Shown: positions 61,737 to 64,000 of the stretch, piece after piece
How the letters are laid out: each line of letters opens with the position of its first letter
How positions within the stretch are numbered: position 1 is the first letter of the stretch
NCBI GenBank assembly: GCA_029237695.1
Contig: CM055273.1
Location: 60,749,968 to 60,813,967, forward strand
Reading direction: 5' to 3'
Source of the DNA: Conchocele bisecta
Taxonomy: Eukaryota > Mollusca > Bivalvia > Lucinida > Thyasiridae
DNA length: 64,000 nt
Notes under the pieces: model-generated
The model's database searches: none
The model's input: the letters and a program-made list of their open reading frames with translations, nothing else
Told to the model about the DNA's origin: nothing
Translations under genes and position numbers: made by a program

Positions 61737-61951
61737 TGGAACCTCTCCAAACCGGACACCAGTGCAACCTCTGAGATCTTATTTTTGATGGGTTTCTTGA
61801 TCATTTATCTCAGATATTAATGCATGTTCATGATTGCAAAGCACACCAATACATTTTAGAATGTTTATATGCCTGATTTACAGTGGAACCTCTCTAAGCC
61901 GGACACCCTGGGGACCTCCCAGGGTGTCCGGTTTAGAGAAGTTTCACTGTA
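61737..61951. repeat. MITE family G: half copy and full hairpin copy
   Basis: 61737-61765 has CAGTGGAACCTCTCCAAACC only. 61880-61951 is the full hairpin, with the CACCCTGGGGACCTCCCAGG turn. Confidence 0.6.
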
Positions 61952-62069
61952 TATGTACATATTCATGAATTGTGGTAAAAGTGACATATAGGCCCATAGG
62001 GCCGGGTGTATCTGAATACAGACTCTTAAACATTGCGATATATATTGTTTATACATGTCACTATAATAA

Positions 62070-62094
62070 ATAAATTACTTACTTACTTACTTAC
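62070..62094 (+). repeat. (TTAC)n microsatellite
   Basis: TTACTTACTTACTTACTTAC preceded by AATAAATAAA. Confidence 0.75.
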
Positions 62095-62162
62095 ATATGG
62101 ATTACAATGGCCACCCGCCCTAAGCGGCCCAAATTGGCCAATTAACCCTTAATTATAATGTA

Positions 62163-62353
62163 CAGAGCTCCAGTTAAGGTGCGTAATTTGGAGGTAAATT
62201 TCTTATTTCTCCATCAAAAATGGCAAGTTGGGAGTGCTTTAGAATCGTCTCATTGAGACGATTCTAAAGGACTCCCAACTTGCCATTTTTGATGAAGAAA
62301 TAACAAAATTTCACCCCAAATTGGTCAAATTACGCACCTTAACTGGAGCTCTG
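62163..62353. mobile_element. MITE family F with 5-bp target duplication (ATGTA)
   Basis: CAGAGCTCCAGTTAAGGTGC to GGAGCTCTG; ATGTA at 62158-62162 and 62354-62358. A near-perfect stem around GGCAAGTTGGGAGTGCTTTA. Confidence 0.8.
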
Positions 62354-62359
62354 ATGTAC

Positions 62360-62960
62360 CGTAATTTAACGATTTACATTTCAATCAATGTACATATTCA
62401 TTTTACAACCATTACAAACAAGCACAAGAGCACTTATACAAATGCTTTCACTGGCACACATGGAGGCGTAAGGGTGAACATTAATGTGGAATGAAACTGG
62501 AGTACCCAGAGGAAACCCATTTTGTGGTGATTACCACACCATTAATTTCATGTACTGCCTGGTCAAGGATTGAACCTGGGCTGTATTATGTGAGAAGCAC
62601 GTTGTTATAACCGAAAAACCAATTACAGATCCGATACTAATGTAAACTTGTAGCTTCTTAATTACCTTGAGTGCATGGTAACATATTATTGCAATCGTTT
62701 ACACAAATATAAGAGAATGACACAGTTGGTTCTGTAGATGTTTACACTACTCTTGCATTGCTAATATAAGAAGAAATGACATCAATAACTTTGCCTCCTT
62801 CAACAAATAAAATCATGTTTTCAGACACACGCTCTGATTCGAGGCAGTTATAGTCTTCATGACCCACATTTAGAAATTATTTCACACAACTTTGGGCTAT
62901 AGCTTTAGTTTATGCTCCATTCACAATGTTTTTATAAAATACCATGTGTGATATGTAAAT
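62360..62960. other. Intergenic stretch, nothing firm
   Basis: A weak GGAGTACCCAGAGGAAACCC motif near 62493 recalls LINE/SINE 3' parts; otherwise unrecognised. Confidence 0.4.
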
Positions 62961-62964
62961 GTGT

Positions 62965-63166
62965 CAGAGCCCCAGTTAAGGTGCGTAATTTGATCAACTT
63001 TGGGGAGACTTTCGTTATTTCTTTGCCAAAATTGGCAAGTTGGGAGTGCTTTAGAATCGTCACTATGAGACGATTCTAAAGCAATCCCAACTCGCCATTT
63101 TTCATGAAGAAATTAGATAAATACCTGGAAAATTTGGTCCAATTACGCACCTTAACTGGAGCTCTG
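62965..63166. mobile_element. MITE family F with 5-bp target duplication (TGTGT)
   Basis: CAGAGCCCCAGTTAAGGTGC to GGAGCTCTG; TGTGT at 62960-62964 and 63167-63171. Confidence 0.8.
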
Positions 63167-63171
63167 TGTGT

Positions 63172-63900
63172 ACAAGCTCCATCAATATGGCATTAGGGCA
63201 TTTCTCTCAAACAGAACACAGCATCATCAGAGATATCTGTTTCATCTGGCGTTCCCCAGAGATCCCATATTGTTTCTCATATACATCAACGACCTCCCTG
63301 AGAGCATCAGATCAAATGTAAGACTGTTTGTGGATGATATCGCTGTTTCGCTCATGCCTCCTTGATACTGCGATACTACAAGCGGCCCTGACTACATTAG
63401 CACTATGGGAGAAATAGTGAAATATGGAATTCAACCCAAGTAAATGTACAGTTACATGCATATATGTTACAAGGTCAAAGTCTCCAATCTCATCAAGCTA
63501 CTTTCTACATGGCCAGACACAAGGGACTGCAGGTAGTTCAAGCTATCTTAGGTAAACATCAGCTCAAATATTACTTAGAAAGAGTCACATTCAAAGGACC
63601 ACATCAACAGGAAAAAAGTCACTTGGTTCTGTAAAGAGAAATCTTTGCACTATAAATGTAAGTATTTGCGAAACTGTTTACAAAACCCTCAGCTGACCAC
63701 TTGTGGAATACGCTTCCCCAGTATGGAGCCCTAAATTGGATATGGTGCAACGAAAAGCGGCTCGCTGGGTTCCAAGTGTCCACTCCCCTCACTAAAGCGT
63801 AATTGGTATGCTAAATGACCTTGTCTGGTGGTCATTTGAAGACCCGACATCTGACGCCATTCTCTGCCCTTTTTCCGAATCGTACATGGACTTGTTGCCA
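63172..63900 (+). pseudogene. Non-LTR retrotransposon (LINE) reverse transcriptase, 3' fragment
   Basis: The frame begins with HQYGIRAFLSNRTQ, then FLIYINDLPESIRSNVRLFV and DDIAVS. This is the RT palm with the F-x-DD box (FVDD here, usually FADD). After the stop at 63363, broken frames still show MEFNPSKC, TSTGKKSLGSVKRNL, LVEYASPVW and QRKAARWV, the normal order of the RT thumb and C-terminus. Several stops and shifts make it dead. CR1/L2/Jockey-type clades are possible. Confidence 0.8.
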
Positions 63901-63903
63901 TAC

Positions 63904-64000
63904 AAGTTTGTTTGTTTGTTGGGGTTTAACGGCCTACCAACAGCTAAGGTCATTTAAGGCCGGGTCAATGGGTTTAGTACTAAATCCCATATATTACCTG
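63904..64000 (-). repeat. SINE-like S2 copy, cut by the window edge
   Basis: Tail complement GTTTGTTTGTTGGGGTTTAA, then AACAGCTAAGGTCATTTAAG and TTTAGTACTAAATCCCATAT. Confidence 0.7.

Overview
The window looks like the genome of an animal, most probably a bivalve mollusc. The evidence is indirect: AT-rich DNA, spliced exons with GT/AG introns, elements of the bivalve 'pearl' (Helentron-associated) type carrying ACGG/ACGT/ACGC runs, tRNA-derived SINEs, and very many palindromic MITEs. The species cannot be named from the sequence. Frequent 1-base slips inside tandem arrays (13.3-15.0 kb, 46.5-47.3 kb) suggest residual long-read errors or rapid decay.

Genes. The main gene is on the minus strand, 61473 to 37984, and can be read as 11 coding exons. 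All splice phases agree and give about 626 codons. The first ~244 residues are helical and resemble a BAR-type domain; the order of motifs recalls the fungal eisosome PIL1/LSP1 family. The last ~380 residues are low in complexity, with a PPPPY motif, about six to seven copies of a 15-residue repeat and an acidic end. A second minus-strand gene is represented by one exon at 6004-5861 that encodes most of an R-SNARE (VAMP-type) motif; the rest was not found.

Mobile DNA. 18751-23098 is an Academ-like DNA transposon with ~300-bp inverted repeats, an ATA target duplication, and a broken XPG/FEN-like nuclease gene ending in a CXC cysteine cluster. 43020-44251 is a dead mariner. 63172-63900 is a LINE reverse transcriptase fragment. 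Most other sequence consists of short palindromic families, named here by letter: A (GTAGCCTATTTCA ends, paired AAAGTATACTTT boxes, ~305 bp); B (GGGGGCCGTTTCACTAAAC ends); C (TTAACCCTTAGACCG ends) and D (TTAACCCTTTCAACACC ends), both at TTAA sites; E (TGTGGCTGTGACTGGAGAAA ends); F (CAGAGCTCCAGTTAAGGTGC ends, 5-bp target duplications); G (CAGTGGAACCTCTCTAAACC ends); H (ends carrying TGATTTTGTACCT); J (TTAAAGGTACATGCCCAC ends). S1 is a tRNA-derived SINE. S2 is a ~410-bp SINE-like repeat with a (CAAA)n tail and 14-15-bp target duplications. P marks pearl-like elements with internal tandem repeats.

Layout. 1-6 kb: nested MITEs and the R-SNARE exon. 6-18 kb: pearl-like arrays and nested repeats. 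18.7-23.1 kb: Academ-like element. 23-37.9 kb: repeats only, including a 1.9-kb inverted-repeat element built from short CTCTCTAATTCAATT units (33.5-35.4 kb). 38-61.5 kb: the BAR-like gene, whose introns are filled with MITEs, a mariner, a 2.04-kb unknown element and a 2.1-kb, 37-bp-unit minisatellite that starts at the splice donor of exon 9. 61.5-64 kb: MITEs, LINE remnant, S2 repeat.
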